Positions 10,222 to 19,458 of a stretch of 64,000 nucleotides of DNA are shown here, piece by piece. Numbering within the stretch: the first letter of the stretch is position 1; each line of letters begins with the position of its first letter. Both the position numbers and the translations under genes were made by a program. Source of the stretch: Desulfobulbus oligotrophicus (GTDB lineage: Bacteria; Desulfobacterota; Desulfobulbia; Desulfobulbales; Desulfobulbaceae); the NCBI RefSeq assembly GCF_016446285.1, contig NZ_CP054140.1, positions 2,585,501-2,649,500 of the forward strand. The letters run 5' to 3'. Below the pieces are notes generated by a model. It was not told the origin of the DNA. It worked only from the letters and a program-made list of their open reading frames with translations, and did no database searches.

Positions 10222-11460
10222 TCAACGAAATCGTCTGAAAGCAATAACTCCGTTCGTACCGCCAAAGCCAAAAGAATTTGACAGTGCGGTTTCAATGTGA
10301 GCATCCCGGGCAATCAAAGGTACATAGTCCAGGTCACAGTCCGGGTCAGGATTTTCCAGATTCACCGTTGGCGGCAGTATACCATTGTACAGGCTAAGAA
10401 CTGTAAAGGCAGCTTCAATACCACCTGCAGCTCCGAGCATATGGCCAGTCATTGATTTTGTTGAACTCACTGCCAACTTATAGGCGTGGGGCCCAAACAC
10501 CTTTTTGATCGCCAGTGTCTCACATTTATCATTTAACGGCGTTGAGGTGCCATGAGCGTTGATATAATCCACATCTTCGGGACGCAGGCCGGCATCTCGC
10601 AGAGCAGCTGCCATACAGCGGGCCGCACCCTCTCCGTCCTCAGGGGGGGCAGCAATATGATAGGCATCGCTGCTCTGACCATAGCCGATAATCTCAGCAT
10701 AAATCGTTGCCCCGCGTTGCTTTGCCATTTCCAGTTCTTCAAGGATCATCATCCCTGCTCCTTCGGATATAACAAACCCATCACGGTCGCGATCAAAAGG
10801 TCTTGATGCGGCTGTTGGATCATCATTACGTGTTGAAAGTGCTTTCATTGCACTGAATCCACCAACAGCCAGCGGGCAGATAACCGATTCTGTTCCACCG
10901 GTTACGGCAACATCGCAGTCACCATAGGCAATATGGCGAAAAGCTTCTCCCACAGCATGCGTACCTGCTGCGCAGGCAGTTGTTTGCGTAAGATTAGGAC
11001 CTTTGCACCCTATTCTCATGGAAATATGCCCGGAAGGCATATTGGGAATCACCCGGGGAATAAAAAATGGAGTGATTTTCCTCGGACCTTTTTTGGTTAA
11101 AATACTGTGATACTCTTCAATGGTCGGCAACCCACCCATCCCACAGCCGGTGATCACACCAACACGATCAATATTTTCTTCTGTAATGGACAGGCCGCTG
11201 TCTTTCCAGGCAATATCCGCCGCTGCCAGCGCGTACTGAACAAAAGTGTCAAGATTCTTCGCCTGCTTTTTCTCAAACCACTGTTCAGAGACAAAATCCC
11301 TCACCTCAGCCGCAATCTGTGATGCCTGCTCAGAAGCATCAAACCGGGTAATCGGTCCAATGCCGCTTTGCCCATTGATCAGTGCATCCCATGTTGGCGC
11401 AGTACCAATACCTAACGGCGTGATTAACCCGATCCCTGTTACAACGACCCGTCGCTTCAC
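10222..11460 (-). CDS. fabF: 3-oxoacyl-[ACP] synthase II
   Basis: 412 residues, full length. It elongates acyl-ACP by condensation with malonyl-ACP. The catalytic triad is Cys163 in [10 protein letters not shown], His in [12 protein letters not shown] and His in [15 protein letters not shown], and the end has NSFGFGGTN. The start is GTG at 11460, with ACAGGAT about 9 bases upstream; that ribosome-binding region lies at the edge of a 70-bp tandem duplication that now separates fabF from acpP. Normally the two genes are only a few bases to a few tens of bases apart. Confidence 0.96.
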   Translation of the reverse strand: MKRRVVVTGIGLITPLGIGTAPTWDALINGQSGIGPITRFDASEQASQIAAEVRDFVSEQWFEKKQAKNLDTFVQYALAAADIAWKDSGLSITEENIDRVGVITGCGMGGLPTIEEYHSILTKKGPRKITPFFIPRVIPNMPSGHISMRIGCKGPNLTQTTACAAGTHAVGEAFRHIAYGDCDVAVTGGTESVICPLAVGGFSAMKALSTRNDDPTAASRPFDRDRDGFVISEGAGMMILEELEMAKQRGATIYAEIIGYGQSSDAYHIAAPPEDGEGAARCMAAALRDAGLRPEDVDYINAHGTSTPLNDKCETLAIKKVFGPHAYKLAVSSTKSMTGHMLGAAGGIEAAFTVLSLYNGILPPTVNLENPDPDCDLDYVPLIARDAHIETALSNSFGFGGTNGVIAFRRFR

Positions 11461-11466
11461 AACTAT

Positions 11467-11608
11467 CTATCCTGTCTCAGCCTTGAATTTTTGCTACGAA
11501 ATCAATAGCATTTTGTACGGTAACGATTTTTTCCGCCTATCCTGTCTCAGCCTTGAATTTTTGCTACGAAATCAATAGCATTTTGTACGGTAACGATTTT
11601 TTCCGCCT
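11467..11608. repeat. 70-bp tandem duplication of the acpP 3' end
   Basis: Positions 11467-11538 and 11537-11608 are identical over 72 bases, a direct repeat with a 70-base period. The right copy is the genuine end of acpP (its last 19 codons, stop and a few bases). The left copy lies between acpP and fabF. Because 70 is not a multiple of three, the second copy is out of frame with acpP and is noncoding after the intact stop. Perfect identity suggests a recent event or an assembly artefact. Confidence 0.97.
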
Positions 11609-11780
11609 CTTCATCCGGAATTTCAACATCAAATTCCTCTTCCATGGCCATGATCAATTCAACCAGATCCAGAGAGTCGGCACCAAGATCGTCAACAAAA
11701 GAAGCAGCCGGAACAACCTTATCACGATCAACGCTTAATTGTTCCACAATGATATCAATCATTTTATCTTCAACAGCCAT
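11547..11780 (-). CDS. acpP: Acyl carrier protein
   Basis: 77 residues, acidic, normal size. The phosphopantetheine attachment site is Ser36 in [14 protein letters not shown], and [15 protein letters not shown] is typical of helix III. AGGAG lies about 9 bases before the ATG. It carries growing acyl chains for the surrounding Fab enzymes. Its final 19 codons are duplicated downstream, but the gene is intact and stops normally at 11547. Confidence 0.97.
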   Translation of the reverse strand: MAVEDKMIDIIVEQLSVDRDKVVPAASFVDDLGADSLDLVELIMAMEEEFDVEIPDEEAEKIVTVQNAIDFVAKIQG

Positions 11781-11861
11781 TACCTTTCTCCTATAGTTAG
11801 TAGTACTACGGTTTTTTTTTAGTAAAACAACGCGGAAACATAGACATTTGCACGTGCTTTG

Positions 11862-12611
11862 TCAATGCCCCATATACATACCACCATTGACATGTAATGT
11901 TTGCCCGGTCATATAGTTGCCGCCCGGTGACGCCAAAAAGGCCACTGCCGCCGCAACATCTTCAGGAGCACCCAAGGTACCCAGAGGTATTTGGGCTTTT
12001 AAACTTTCCTGCACATCCTCCTGCAGGTTATCGGTCATGTCAGTGACGATATAACCGGGCGCCACACAATTTACAGTGATATTACGCCCAGCCAACTCTC
12101 TTGCCATGGCCTTGGTCAGTCCGGTCAGTCCTGCCTTTGCCGCAGCATAATTTACCTGCCCTCCATTACCAACAAATCCAACCACTGAGGAAACGTTGAT
12201 AATCCGCCCCCATCTCTTTTTCATCATGGTTCGTACCACTGCTTTACTGCAAAGAAATGCGCCTTTGAGGTTTGTGTCAAGCACACTATCCCAATCTTTC
12301 TCGCTCATGAGAGCCACCAGGCCATCACGGGTAATGCCTGCATTGTTGACCAATATATCGATCTGACCGTATCCGGCTATTGTTTCCTTGATGCTTTGCT
12401 GAACAGCGCCCGGATCGGCAATATCAAAACGAACCATAAAACCTTTACCGCCAGCGGTCTGAATCTGCCCCAGAGTTTCTTCTGCAGCAGCAGAATTCGC
12501 GACATAGTTCACACCAACGGTCGCCCCTAAGGAGGCCAGATGGACACAAATCGCCCGACCAATACCACGGCTGCCGCCAGTCACCAGGGCTACTTTATTC
12601 TCCAGCATCAT
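11862..12611 (-). CDS. fabG: 3-oxoacyl-[ACP] reductase
   Basis: 249 residues, a classical short-chain dehydrogenase. The cofactor loop is TGGSRGIGRA, then NNAG, and the catalytic Ser-Tyr-Lys lie in VSSVVGFVGNGGQVNYAAAK. It reduces 3-oxoacyl-ACP with NADPH. The start ATG at 12611 (a second ATG follows directly) has AGGAGGTG upstream within the end of etfA, so the two genes overlap by 17 bases and are probably translationally coupled. This overlap ties the redox module to the fatty-acid genes. Confidence 0.95.
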   Translation of the reverse strand: MMLENKVALVTGGSRGIGRAICVHLASLGATVGVNYVANSAAAEETLGQIQTAGGKGFMVRFDIADPGAVQQSIKETIAGYGQIDILVNNAGITRDGLVALMSEKDWDSVLDTNLKGAFLCSKAVVRTMMKKRWGRIINVSSVVGFVGNGGQVNYAAAKAGLTGLTKAMARELAGRNITVNCVAPGYIVTDMTDNLQEDVQESLKAQIPLGTLGAPEDVAAAVAFLASPGGNYMTGQTLHVNGGMYMGH

Positions 12612-13797
12612 TTTTCACCTCCTGCAACCGTTTGATCAACTCGGGAATCACTTCAAACAGATCTCCAACCACCCCATAGGTGGCAATATCGAAAACCGGT
12701 GCATTTTTATCACGGTTAATCGCCACGACAATTTCAGCGGACTGCATACCAACAGCATGCTGGACAGCCCCTGAAATACCACAGGCAATGTATAATTTGG
12801 GGCTGACGGTTTTTCCGGTCTGCCCGACCTGATGCGCATAGGGTATCCAACCGGAATCAACAGCAGCTCGTGATGCTGCAACAGATCCACCTAATTCAAC
12901 GGCCAATTCTCTCAGTAAAGTAAATCCTTTCGCTGACTCCAACCCTCGCCCGCCGGCAACAAGTATCTCAGCCTCCTGGATATTCACCTGATCGTCGGCA
13001 CTGCTCACCGTTTCAACAACTTCAACCTGTGACTGCAGCAGTTCTTCGGTGAGAGGCAGGTGAACAACTTCACCACTTCGAGATGGATCGGGCTGAGCCG
13101 GTGCCATGACGTTGGGACGAACTGTGGCCATCTGCGGCCGGGTCTGAGGGCACTCAATGGTGGCCATGATGTTACCGCCGAAGGCCGGCCGGGTCTGCAG
13201 CAAGGTGCCGTCTTCCTCCCGAATCTCCAAGCGTGTGCAATCAGCTGTCAGGCCGGCATCAACGGCTGTTGCCACATAGGGAATAACCGATCGCCCTATG
13301 GCCGTTGCACCGGCAAGAACCACCTCCGGTTTATACTGGCGGATGACGGTCTCTAAAATGTTTGCATACACATCCTCTCGGAACTGCTCCAAAAACGGAT
13401 GTTCCGCCAAAAGTACCGTATCAGCACCTGCAGCAATAAGGCTGTCGGTATATTCAGTCACCTTGCCACCAGGCAGTATCACGATCAACTGAACACAACG
13501 TTTGTCAGCGAGTTTTCTGCCGATACCCAACAGTTCATAGCTGACAGGAGCAATTTTGCCGTGACGGTATTCAGCAAATACCATGATCCCGCTGTAGTCA
13601 CTGATATCGGTTTGCGGGTGTTTATCAATCGTGTGAATATGCAATGCGCCCTCGGGACAGTTGTCAACACATGCACCGCATAAGGTACAGGACTCATTGA
13701 CCACTGCACAATCTTCCGGCACACTGATCGCACCAAAAGCGCAACTGGTTTCACAAACTCCACAGGCTGTACATTTCTCACAGTCAATAATGAGCAT
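12595..13797 (-). CDS. etfA: Electron-transfer flavoprotein alpha subunit with N-terminal diferredoxin domain
   Basis: 400 residues. Residues 1-60 are a two-cluster ferredoxin: Cys9-x2-Cys12-x2-Cys15-x3-Cys19 and Cys37-x2-Cys40-x2-Cys43-x3-Cys47-Pro. The EtfA domain follows, with the FAD-binding C-terminal half GGRGLESAKGF, GQTGKTVSPKLYIACGISG and INRDKNAPVFDIA. Such ferredoxin-fused EtfA proteins occur in anaerobes, including lactate and caffeyl-CoA systems, where ETF couples to ferredoxin and NADH. The gene sits between etfB (32 bases upstream) and fabG (17-base overlap). Its likely partner is the acyl-CoA dehydrogenase two genes upstream. Confidence 0.93.
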   Translation of the reverse strand: MLIIDCEKCTACGVCETSCAFGAISVPEDCAVVNESCTLCGACVDNCPEGALHIHTIDKHPQTDISDYSGIMVFAEYRHGKIAPVSYELLGIGRKLADKRCVQLIVILPGGKVTEYTDSLIAAGADTVLLAEHPFLEQFREDVYANILETVIRQYKPEVVLAGATAIGRSVIPYVATAVDAGLTADCTRLEIREEDGTLLQTRPAFGGNIMATIECPQTRPQMATVRPNVMAPAQPDPSRSGEVVHLPLTEELLQSQVEVVETVSSADDQVNIQEAEILVAGGRGLESAKGFTLLRELAVELGGSVAASRAAVDSGWIPYAHQVGQTGKTVSPKLYIACGISGAVQHAVGMQSAEIVVAINRDKNAPVFDIATYGVVGDLFEVIPELIKRLQEVKNDAGE

Positions 13798-13829
13798 GGA
13801 TACGAATTCTATTTGTTGGATAAATGATT

Positions 13830-14609
13830 TTAAAGATGTGACTTAAGACGGGCGACGAGCTGGTCAACCTGCTCAGCGATACTCCCTGTAAAGATCTGCC
13901 GGTCACCTCGGGGTTCCGGTGAAAAGACACGGACAACTTTCGTTGGGGAACCGGCCAATCCGATGCACTGCGGATCCGCACCGATATGGGCTGCGGAGAA
14001 CTGCTGAATTTCAACCTTTTTGGCCCTCATCTTGCCTTTCAATGAGGCAACACGTGGTTCATTGATGTCTTTAACAACCGTTATCAAAGCCGGCAACGGA
14101 AGCCTCACAACATCAAAGCCATCATCCATCATACGCTCAACTTCGATGGTGTCATCGGTTATCTTTCGTTTTTTCTGGACACAGGCGGCATAGGGCAGTC
14201 GCAAACGCCTTGCCAGACCGGGCCCCACCTGCGCGGTATCACCATCAATGGCCTGCTTACCACATAAGATCAGATCAAAACCGCCAAGAAACTCCACAGC
14301 CTTGGCCAGGGTATAGGATGTAGCCCAGGTATCAGCTCCTGCAAAGGCACGGTCAGAAACAAGCACAGCCTCGTCAGCACCGCAGGCAACCGCCTCGCGC
14401 AAAACAGCTTCTGCCTGAGGCGGTCCCATGGTGATAACTGTCACCGAACCGCCCTGCTGCTCCTTTATAACAACCGCCTCCTCAAGAGCATGGCGATCAT
14501 AGGGGTTCATGATGGACTCTACACCTTCCCTTGCCAAGGTGTTGGTCTTCGGATCAAGACGGACATCTTTTGCATCCGGAACCTGTTTAACACACACAAG
14601 AATCTTCAT
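13830..14609 (-). CDS. etfB: Electron-transfer flavoprotein beta subunit
   Basis: 259 residues, normal length. It begins with KILVCVKQVPDAKDV and carries GKQAIDGDTAQVGP at 117-130. In the family, the DGDTAQVGP form is associated with ETFs that bind NAD(H) and can bifurcate electrons, while the mitochondrial type reads closer to DDDxNQTG. That supports an NADH-linked, possibly bifurcating ETF, but the assignment is from motif only. The gene is 12 bases after the acyl-CoA dehydrogenase and is followed by etfA. Confidence 0.93.
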   Translation of the reverse strand: MKILVCVKQVPDAKDVRLDPKTNTLAREGVESIMNPYDRHALEEAVVIKEQQGGSVTVITMGPPQAEAVLREAVACGADEAVLVSDRAFAGADTWATSYTLAKAVEFLGGFDLILCGKQAIDGDTAQVGPGLARRLRLPYAACVQKKRKITDDTIEVERMMDDGFDVVRLPLPALITVVKDINEPRVASLKGKMRAKKVEIQQFSAAHIGADPQCIGLAGSPTKVVRVFSPEPRGDRQIFTGSIAEQVDQLVARLKSHL

Positions 14610-14621
14610 ATCGTACGTCTG

Positions 14622-15770
14622 TTAGGAGTATTCTTTGTTGAGTTCCTGACCAACGACATTGCGCTGGATCTGATTGGTTCCCTCATAGATCTGGAGAATC
14701 TTCGCATCACGCATCATCTTCTCCACCGGATATTCCTTCATATAGCCATACCCGCCAAGCACCTGAACCGCATCTGTTGTCACCTTCATAGCCATGTCAG
14801 TGGCAAACACCTTACACATGGATGATGCCTTCGACATATTTTTGGGATGCATATCAATATGCTTGGCTGCTGCGTACACCAGAGCTCTCGCGGCTTCGAG
14901 CTGAATTGCCATGTCAGCCAGCATATGCTGCACCGCCTGAAAAGATATAATGGGTTTACCGAATTGAACGCGTTGCTTGGCGTAGGTAACAGCTTCGTCC
15001 AGCGCAGCCTGAGCAAGACCGACCCCCAGCGAGGCAATACCGGGACGAGACATATCCAGGGTTTTCATGACCGTAATAAAGCCTGTCCCCTTTCTGCCCA
15101 CCAGCCGATCTTTGGGGATACGACAGTCCTTAAGTATCAACTCCCGGGTTGCGGAAGAACGGATACCCATTTTGTCTTCCTTTTTTCCGTAGGAAAAACC
15201 AGGGTCGCCGTCTTCAACAATGAAAATTGATGCGCCACGAGCACCTTTTGTGGGATCGGTCATCGCGACAATGGTGTAAATCTCTGACTCACCACCATTG
15301 GTGATCCACTGTTTTGTACCGTTGAGCACCCAAAAGTCACCGTCTTCCACAGCGGTTGTTCGAATGCCGGAGGCATCACTGCCGGCATTCGCCTCGGTAA
15401 GCCCGAATGCCGCCCAGCGAGCGCCGCTTGCTATATCGGGCAAATATTTCTGCTTCTGCTCTTCACTGCCGGCAATCATCACGGGAAAAATACCTAAAGC
15501 ACTGGCAGCAAAACTCGTAGCAACCCCCACACAGCCACGCGCCAGCTCTTCCATCGCCAGAACGATTTCAAAACATCCCCCCCCAAAGCCTCCATACTCT
15601 TCAGGCACAAAAATACTGAACAAATCGGCTTTGGCAATATCCTCTAAAATTTCGCGGGGAAATTGATTTTTCTCATCGAGTTCTGCTCGCACAGGGACAA
15701 TCTTTTCGTTTGTGATCTCCCTGGCAGTATCGATAATCATCTGTTGCTGTTCCGTGAAAAAATAATCCAC
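14622..15770 (-). CDS. Acyl-CoA dehydrogenase family flavoprotein
   Basis: 382 residues from a GTG at 15770 with AAGGAGG 7-8 bases upstream. The open frame runs to 15851, but that part overlaps fabH and lacks family similarity. It is a short-chain (butyryl-CoA-like) member: FTEQQQMIIDTAREI start, LTEANAGSDASGIRTTA, KMGIRSSATREL, VQFGKPI, VQVLGGYGYMKEYPVEKMMRDAK, and the catalytic base Glu363 in QIYEGTNQIQR. FAD-dependent, it passes electrons to ETF. It starts 20 bases after fabH, inside a fatty-acid synthesis operon, so it may act on ACP- or CoA-bound enoyl or acyl chains. Substrate not determinable. Confidence 0.93.
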   Translation of the reverse strand: MDYFFTEQQQMIIDTAREITNEKIVPVRAELDEKNQFPREILEDIAKADLFSIFVPEEYGGFGGGCFEIVLAMEELARGCVGVATSFAASALGIFPVMIAGSEEQKQKYLPDIASGARWAAFGLTEANAGSDASGIRTTAVEDGDFWVLNGTKQWITNGGESEIYTIVAMTDPTKGARGASIFIVEDGDPGFSYGKKEDKMGIRSSATRELILKDCRIPKDRLVGRKGTGFITVMKTLDMSRPGIASLGVGLAQAALDEAVTYAKQRVQFGKPIISFQAVQHMLADMAIQLEAARALVYAAAKHIDMHPKNMSKASSMCKVFATDMAMKVTTDAVQVLGGYGYMKEYPVEKMMRDAKILQIYEGTNQIQRNVVGQELNKEYS

Positions 15771-15789
15771 ACGTATCCTCCTTAATATC

Positions 15790-16767
15790 TTACCAACGCA
15801 TGAGCAAGGAACCCCAAGTAAGTCCGCCACCAAAAGTACACAGCAAGACAATGTCGCCTCTCACTAAACGTCCCTGACGATGCGCCTCATCTAAAGCGAT
15901 CGGAATACTAGCGGCTGAGGTGTTACCATATTGACTTAAATTGATAAAAATCTTTTCCTCAGAAATCCCTAAACGCTCCTTGAGATTATTGAGGATACGA
16001 ATATTTGCTTGATGGGGAATCATCAGACTGATATCTTCGATAGCGGTTTTCGTTTTTCTGAGGAGAGTTTTAACCGCATCTTCCATAAGACGAACAGCGT
16101 GTTTAAAAATATCACTCCCATTCATCTGAATATGTGCCCCCTGCCAGTCTTGACGCTGTAAATCAGGATTGAGACTTTCCGGGCTGTCCATAAAGAGCAA
16201 ATTCCACAACTTCCCATCTGCTTTCAAATTACTCCCAAAGATGCCCCGTCCGTCACTTGAGCCGCTGACGATCACCGCTCCGGCGCCATCGCCGAAAAGG
16301 ACACAGGTATTGCGATCTTGCCAGTTCACACGGGCGGACAATGTTTCAGCACCGATCAGCAGGATCTTCATATCCGCACGGTTTTGAATATAGTTGCTGG
16401 CCAGATCCAGACCATACGTAAAACCGGCACAGGCGGCATTGATATCGTAGGCAAAAGCGTTGACTGCCCCCAGTTCAGCCTGCACAAAGCAAGCGGTCGA
16501 CGGCATGATCATATGCGGAGAAATGGTGGCAACAATGATCAGGTCCAGTTCTTCGGGATCAATGCCGGTCACAGCCAAAGCTCGACGAGCCGCCTTCGCT
16601 GCCAACTGGTATGTCTGTTCCCCGGCCGCAGCTATATGACGATTGCGGATTCCAGTTCTTGTGGTAATCCACTCATCAGAAGTCTCGACCATCTGTTCAA
16701 GCTCAAGGTTGGTAAGAGTCCTTGCCGGGAGGCAGGAACCGGTACCAAGAATAACCGCTCTTATCAT
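15790..16767 (-). CDS. fabH: 3-oxoacyl-[ACP] synthase III
   Basis: 325 residues, full length. It starts fatty-acid synthesis by condensing acyl-CoA with malonyl-ACP. The triad is Cys113 in INAACAGFTYGL, His in PHQANIRI and Asn in YGNTSAASIP, and the end reads LLCTFGGGLTWGSLL. It is 12 bases after plsX. The ATG at 16767 needs no adjustment. Confidence 0.96.
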   Translation of the reverse strand: MIRAVILGTGSCLPARTLTNLELEQMVETSDEWITTRTGIRNRHIAAAGEQTYQLAAKAARRALAVTGIDPEELDLIIVATISPHMIMPSTACFVQAELGAVNAFAYDINAACAGFTYGLDLASNYIQNRADMKILLIGAETLSARVNWQDRNTCVLFGDGAGAVIVSGSSDGRGIFGSNLKADGKLWNLLFMDSPESLNPDLQRQDWQGAHIQMNGSDIFKHAVRLMEDAVKTLLRKTKTAIEDISLMIPHQANIRILNNLKERLGISEEKIFINLSQYGNTSAASIPIALDEAHRQGRLVRGDIVLLCTFGGGLTWGSLLMRW

Positions 16768-16779
16768 GGATACTTTTTA

Positions 16780-17790
16780 TCAGACAACGGAGGTGTTGAG
16801 GGCACGAACGATTGCCGGGTTAACCTGATTACGCACCATGCTGGCCGCAACTTCAATGGCGTTGGCAATCGCCAGGGCATTGGAGGCACCATGGCAGATG
16901 ATACCCGTACCATCAATACCTAACAGAGGTGCGCCGCCATATTCTGCATAATCTACTTGTTTTTTAAATCCGGCAAAGGCTTCACGGATAAAAAGATAAC
17001 CGATCCTTGCTCGCCATGTCTTCATAATCTCTCGTTTTAACAGGTGCATAGCCGCTTCGGCCAACCCTTCGCTCACCTTCAAAACCGTGTTTCCAACAAA
17101 GCCATCACAGACAACAACATCAACATTCCCCTTATAAATATCACGTCCTTCGACATTACCAATAAAATTTAGGGAGCTTTTTTTAAGAAGGTCGTGGGTT
17201 TCCTTGACCAGGACATTGCCTTTGCAACTTTCCTCTCCAATACTCAACAGGCCAACTCGAGGGCTCTCACAGTTTAAGAGCAGACGAGAACAGGAAGAGG
17301 CCATGACGGCAAATTGGTACAGATGCTGCGCCCGACAATCAACGTTGGCACCGATATCCATGAGCATGACCGGCTGCTTCAACGTTGGAAAAAAACTGGC
17401 GATCCCAGGTCGAGAAATCCCTGGAAGACGACCGAGTTTTTTTATTGCGGCTGCCATAGTTGCTCCGGAATTCCCGGCAGATACAACTGCATCAGCTTCA
17501 CCATTTTTCACCAGCTCGAAGCCGACCATAATGGTCGCCTCTTTTTTTCGACGAATCGCCTCAACCGGAGATTCATCCATAGTGATAACGTCTGATGCGT
17601 GGTGAATGGTAATTCGATTAATTACCTCAGGAGATCCGGACGAACTGTCGACAAGCTGCTGTTCCAGATGAACCCGGGGACCGACAAGAATGACATGGAG
17701 ATCATTGTTTTTCCGAACCGCGGCGAGAGCACCCTGGACCGCCATTACCGTCCCCAGGTCGCCACCCATGGCGTCAAGGGCTATTCTCAC
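16780..17790 (-). CDS. plsX: Phosphate acyltransferase PlsX
   Basis: 336 residues. It makes acyl-phosphate from acyl-ACP for phospholipid synthesis at the inner membrane. Typical segments are RIALDAMGGDLG at the start, GNSGATMAAAIKKLGRLPG, DIGANVDC, LLSIGEESCKGN, VEGRDIYKGNVDVVVCDGFVGN and YGGAPLLGIDGTGIICHGASN. It lies 8 bases after rpmF and 12 before fabH, the standard rpmF-plsX-fabH order. Confidence 0.96.
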   Translation of the reverse strand: MRIALDAMGGDLGTVMAVQGALAAVRKNNDLHVILVGPRVHLEQQLVDSSSGSPEVINRITIHHASDVITMDESPVEAIRRKKEATIMVGFELVKNGEADAVVSAGNSGATMAAAIKKLGRLPGISRPGIASFFPTLKQPVMLMDIGANVDCRAQHLYQFAVMASSCSRLLLNCESPRVGLLSIGEESCKGNVLVKETHDLLKKSSLNFIGNVEGRDIYKGNVDVVVCDGFVGNTVLKVSEGLAEAAMHLLKREIMKTWRARIGYLFIREAFAGFKKQVDYAEYGGAPLLGIDGTGIICHGASNALAIANAIEVAASMVRNQVNPAIVRALNTSVV

Positions 17791-17798
17791 AGTACCGC

Positions 17799-17987
17799 CT
17801 AGTTGATATCTTCCTCAAACTGAATGACGTTGCGACCTTTATACATACCGCATCCGCCACACAACTGATGTCGCATTTTCGGTTCACCACACTCCGGACA
17901 CAAACCAACACCCGGTTTAATCAAAGCATCGTGTGAGCGTCGAAGCCGTGTTCGTGAATGAGAGTGCCTGCGTTTTGGTAAAGCCAT
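17799..17987 (-). CDS. rpmF: Ribosomal protein bL32
   Basis: 62 residues, normal size. It begins with the conserved ALPKRRHSHSRTRLRRSH and has a zinc ribbon of CPECGE and CGGCGMYKGR. It belongs to the large ribosomal subunit. It sits between yceD and plsX as in many bacteria and is likely co-transcribed with the fatty-acid genes. Confidence 0.96.
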   Translation of the reverse strand: MALPKRRHSHSRTRLRRSHDALIKPGVGLCPECGEPKMRHQLCGGCGMYKGRNVIQFEEDIN

Positions 17988-18068
17988 TTTATATGTCCTC
18001 TTCTTGTCTGTATATGCGGGCGATTCATTATCATCAGCCTGATAAAGCCCGCATACCCACGGTTAATG

Positions 18069-18587
18069 TTATTTTTTTATATGTGTCAGTATTGCAAATG
18101 GCGACTTTGAATGCTCGCGGTCACATTTGCACAAAACCTGGTTACGATTGCCGCCACACCAGGCACAAATCCCTTTACACTCTTCCGAACACAGTTTTTT
18201 CATGGGCACCATCAAAAATAACTGCTGACGAACAGCCTCGTTGAGATCAATAACCGGTTCATCTAAGATAATTGTATCAACAGCCGTTATCTTACCTTCC
18301 AGGTCCCGCAATCGCCACGATGCATCTGTCTCATACTCAAAAAGCAGCTGCAGTGCTGTATCCACCTTCAGTTCATACAAAGCTAAACAACGATCACAGT
18401 CCAGCTGAAGGATAACAGCGAGTCGTCCCTGCAACTCCGCTTTGTTCTCTCCCTTACGTTTTAACATCCCTGTCACATGCAGGGACTCCGGCATTGCCAC
18501 AACCTCGGACATCCCGTCAAATCCCTTAACACTACGCATTTCGATGTGACTGCCGCCAGGAGGGATTTCACTTAATCGAACCAACAT
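18069..18587 (-). CDS. yceD: YceD / DUF177 family protein
   Basis: 172 residues from the ATG at 18587 (MLVRLSEIPPGG). An upstream TTG at 18629 would lie before the predicted transcription start, so the ATG is preferred. It has the family's CDRCL motif followed by an acidic stretch, and a C-terminal CSEECKGICAWCGGNRNQVLCKC that probably binds metal. YceD proteins are linked with 23S rRNA synthesis or processing and almost always precede rpmF, as here. It is the first gene of the fab unit. Confidence 0.88.
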   Translation of the reverse strand: MLVRLSEIPPGGSHIEMRSVKGFDGMSEVVAMPESLHVTGMLKRKGENKAELQGRLAVILQLDCDRCLALYELKVDTALQLLFEYETDASWRLRDLEGKITAVDTIILDEPVIDLNEAVRQQLFLMVPMKKLCSEECKGICAWCGGNRNQVLCKCDREHSKSPFAILTHIKK

Positions 18588-18632
18588 TTCACTACCCCAG
18601 CCAATGCTCTCTCGATTTTTGTAAAACAAAAG

Positions 18633-18661
18633 ATTATATCAGGAAAAGAACTGTTCGCCAA
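18633..18661 (-). promoter_or_regulatory. Strong sigma-70 promoter of the yceD-rpmF-fab operon
   Basis: On the minus strand, TTGGCG (18661-18656), a 17-base spacer and a perfect TATAAT (18638-18633). Transcription should begin near 18626, leaving a leader of about 40 bases before the yceD ATG. This is the best sigma-70 match seen in the window. Confidence 0.65.
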
Positions 18662-18790
18662 GTAAAAAGAAGAATGCATGGGGCTGGGAGGAGATGTCGG
18701 CTGTATCTGTCAAACCTGGAACACCCGCGTGTCTACCTGTATGACTGCAGATGTACATCACGCATTGTGCGAGATAGCGCGGATATACGA

Positions 18791-19426
18791 TCAGGAAACC
18801 TTGTTCTCCTGTTCCAGTTCAACAATTTTTTTCCGAAGTTGATCTGTTAAACCCGAATACCCATCTTTCCGTAAAATTTCCCTGAACTGCTCCATATAGT
18901 TGCGGACGAGACTGACTCCTTCGACGATCACATCATAGGCCATCCATTCATTGCCGCGCAAAGTCATTATATAGGCAACTGGAATCGTTTTTTGCTTATC
19001 AACGAGCAGGGTTTGCACTTCTGCACGTTGCCCTTTGATTCGCTGTTGAGTAAACTCCACTTCCTGGCCTGAATAATCGTCTATTCTATCCACATAAACG
19101 TACTGCAACAGCTGAGTGAACAGCGATTCAAACTCGTCCTGCTCGCTGGGAGACAAGTCTCGCCAATATTGGCCAATGACTCGCTTACTCATCTCTCTGA
19201 AATCAAAACGTTCCCGGACAACACTGATCACACGACGACTCTTCTCCCGTTTCGACAACGTCTTGAGATCGGGATCTGCAAGTGTTGCGGTCACCTTTGC
19301 GATAAATGGTCGGAACTGTTCAGTGGGGTCCGGCGTGGCAGACGCAGCAGTTTGAATACCAAAAATACCGGCAATGAAAAGAAAACAGACTGTAAAAATA
19401 AACAATTTTATCCGACTGATATACAT
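18791..19426 (-). CDS. mlaC: Mla pathway phospholipid-binding periplasmic protein
   Basis: 211 residues. An N-terminal signal peptide (hydrophobic core KLFIFTVCFLFIAGIFGI, cut near ASA) directs it to the periplasm. The MlaC fold is recognised from FDFREMSKRVIGQYWRDLSPSEQDEFESLF, VDKQKTIPVAYIM and WMAYDVIVEGVSLVRNYMEQF. It ferries phospholipids between the MlaA and MlaFED complexes. It is the last gene of the mlaEFDAC unit, 32 bases after mlaA, with about 200 bases before yceD. Confidence 0.93.
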   Translation of the reverse strand: MYISRIKLFIFTVCFLFIAGIFGIQTAASATPDPTEQFRPFIAKVTATLADPDLKTLSKREKSRRVISVVRERFDFREMSKRVIGQYWRDLSPSEQDEFESLFTQLLQYVYVDRIDDYSGQEVEFTQQRIKGQRAEVQTLLVDKQKTIPVAYIMTLRGNEWMAYDVIVEGVSLVRNYMEQFREILRKDGYSGLTDQLRKKIVELEQENKVS

Positions 19427-19458
19427 ACCATTATCCGTGAGATATATGAGCTGAGGCT

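Noticed and set aside
11467-11538. Second acyl carrier protein gene
   Set aside because: It is only a copy of the last 19 codons, out of frame and without the phosphopantetheine serine.
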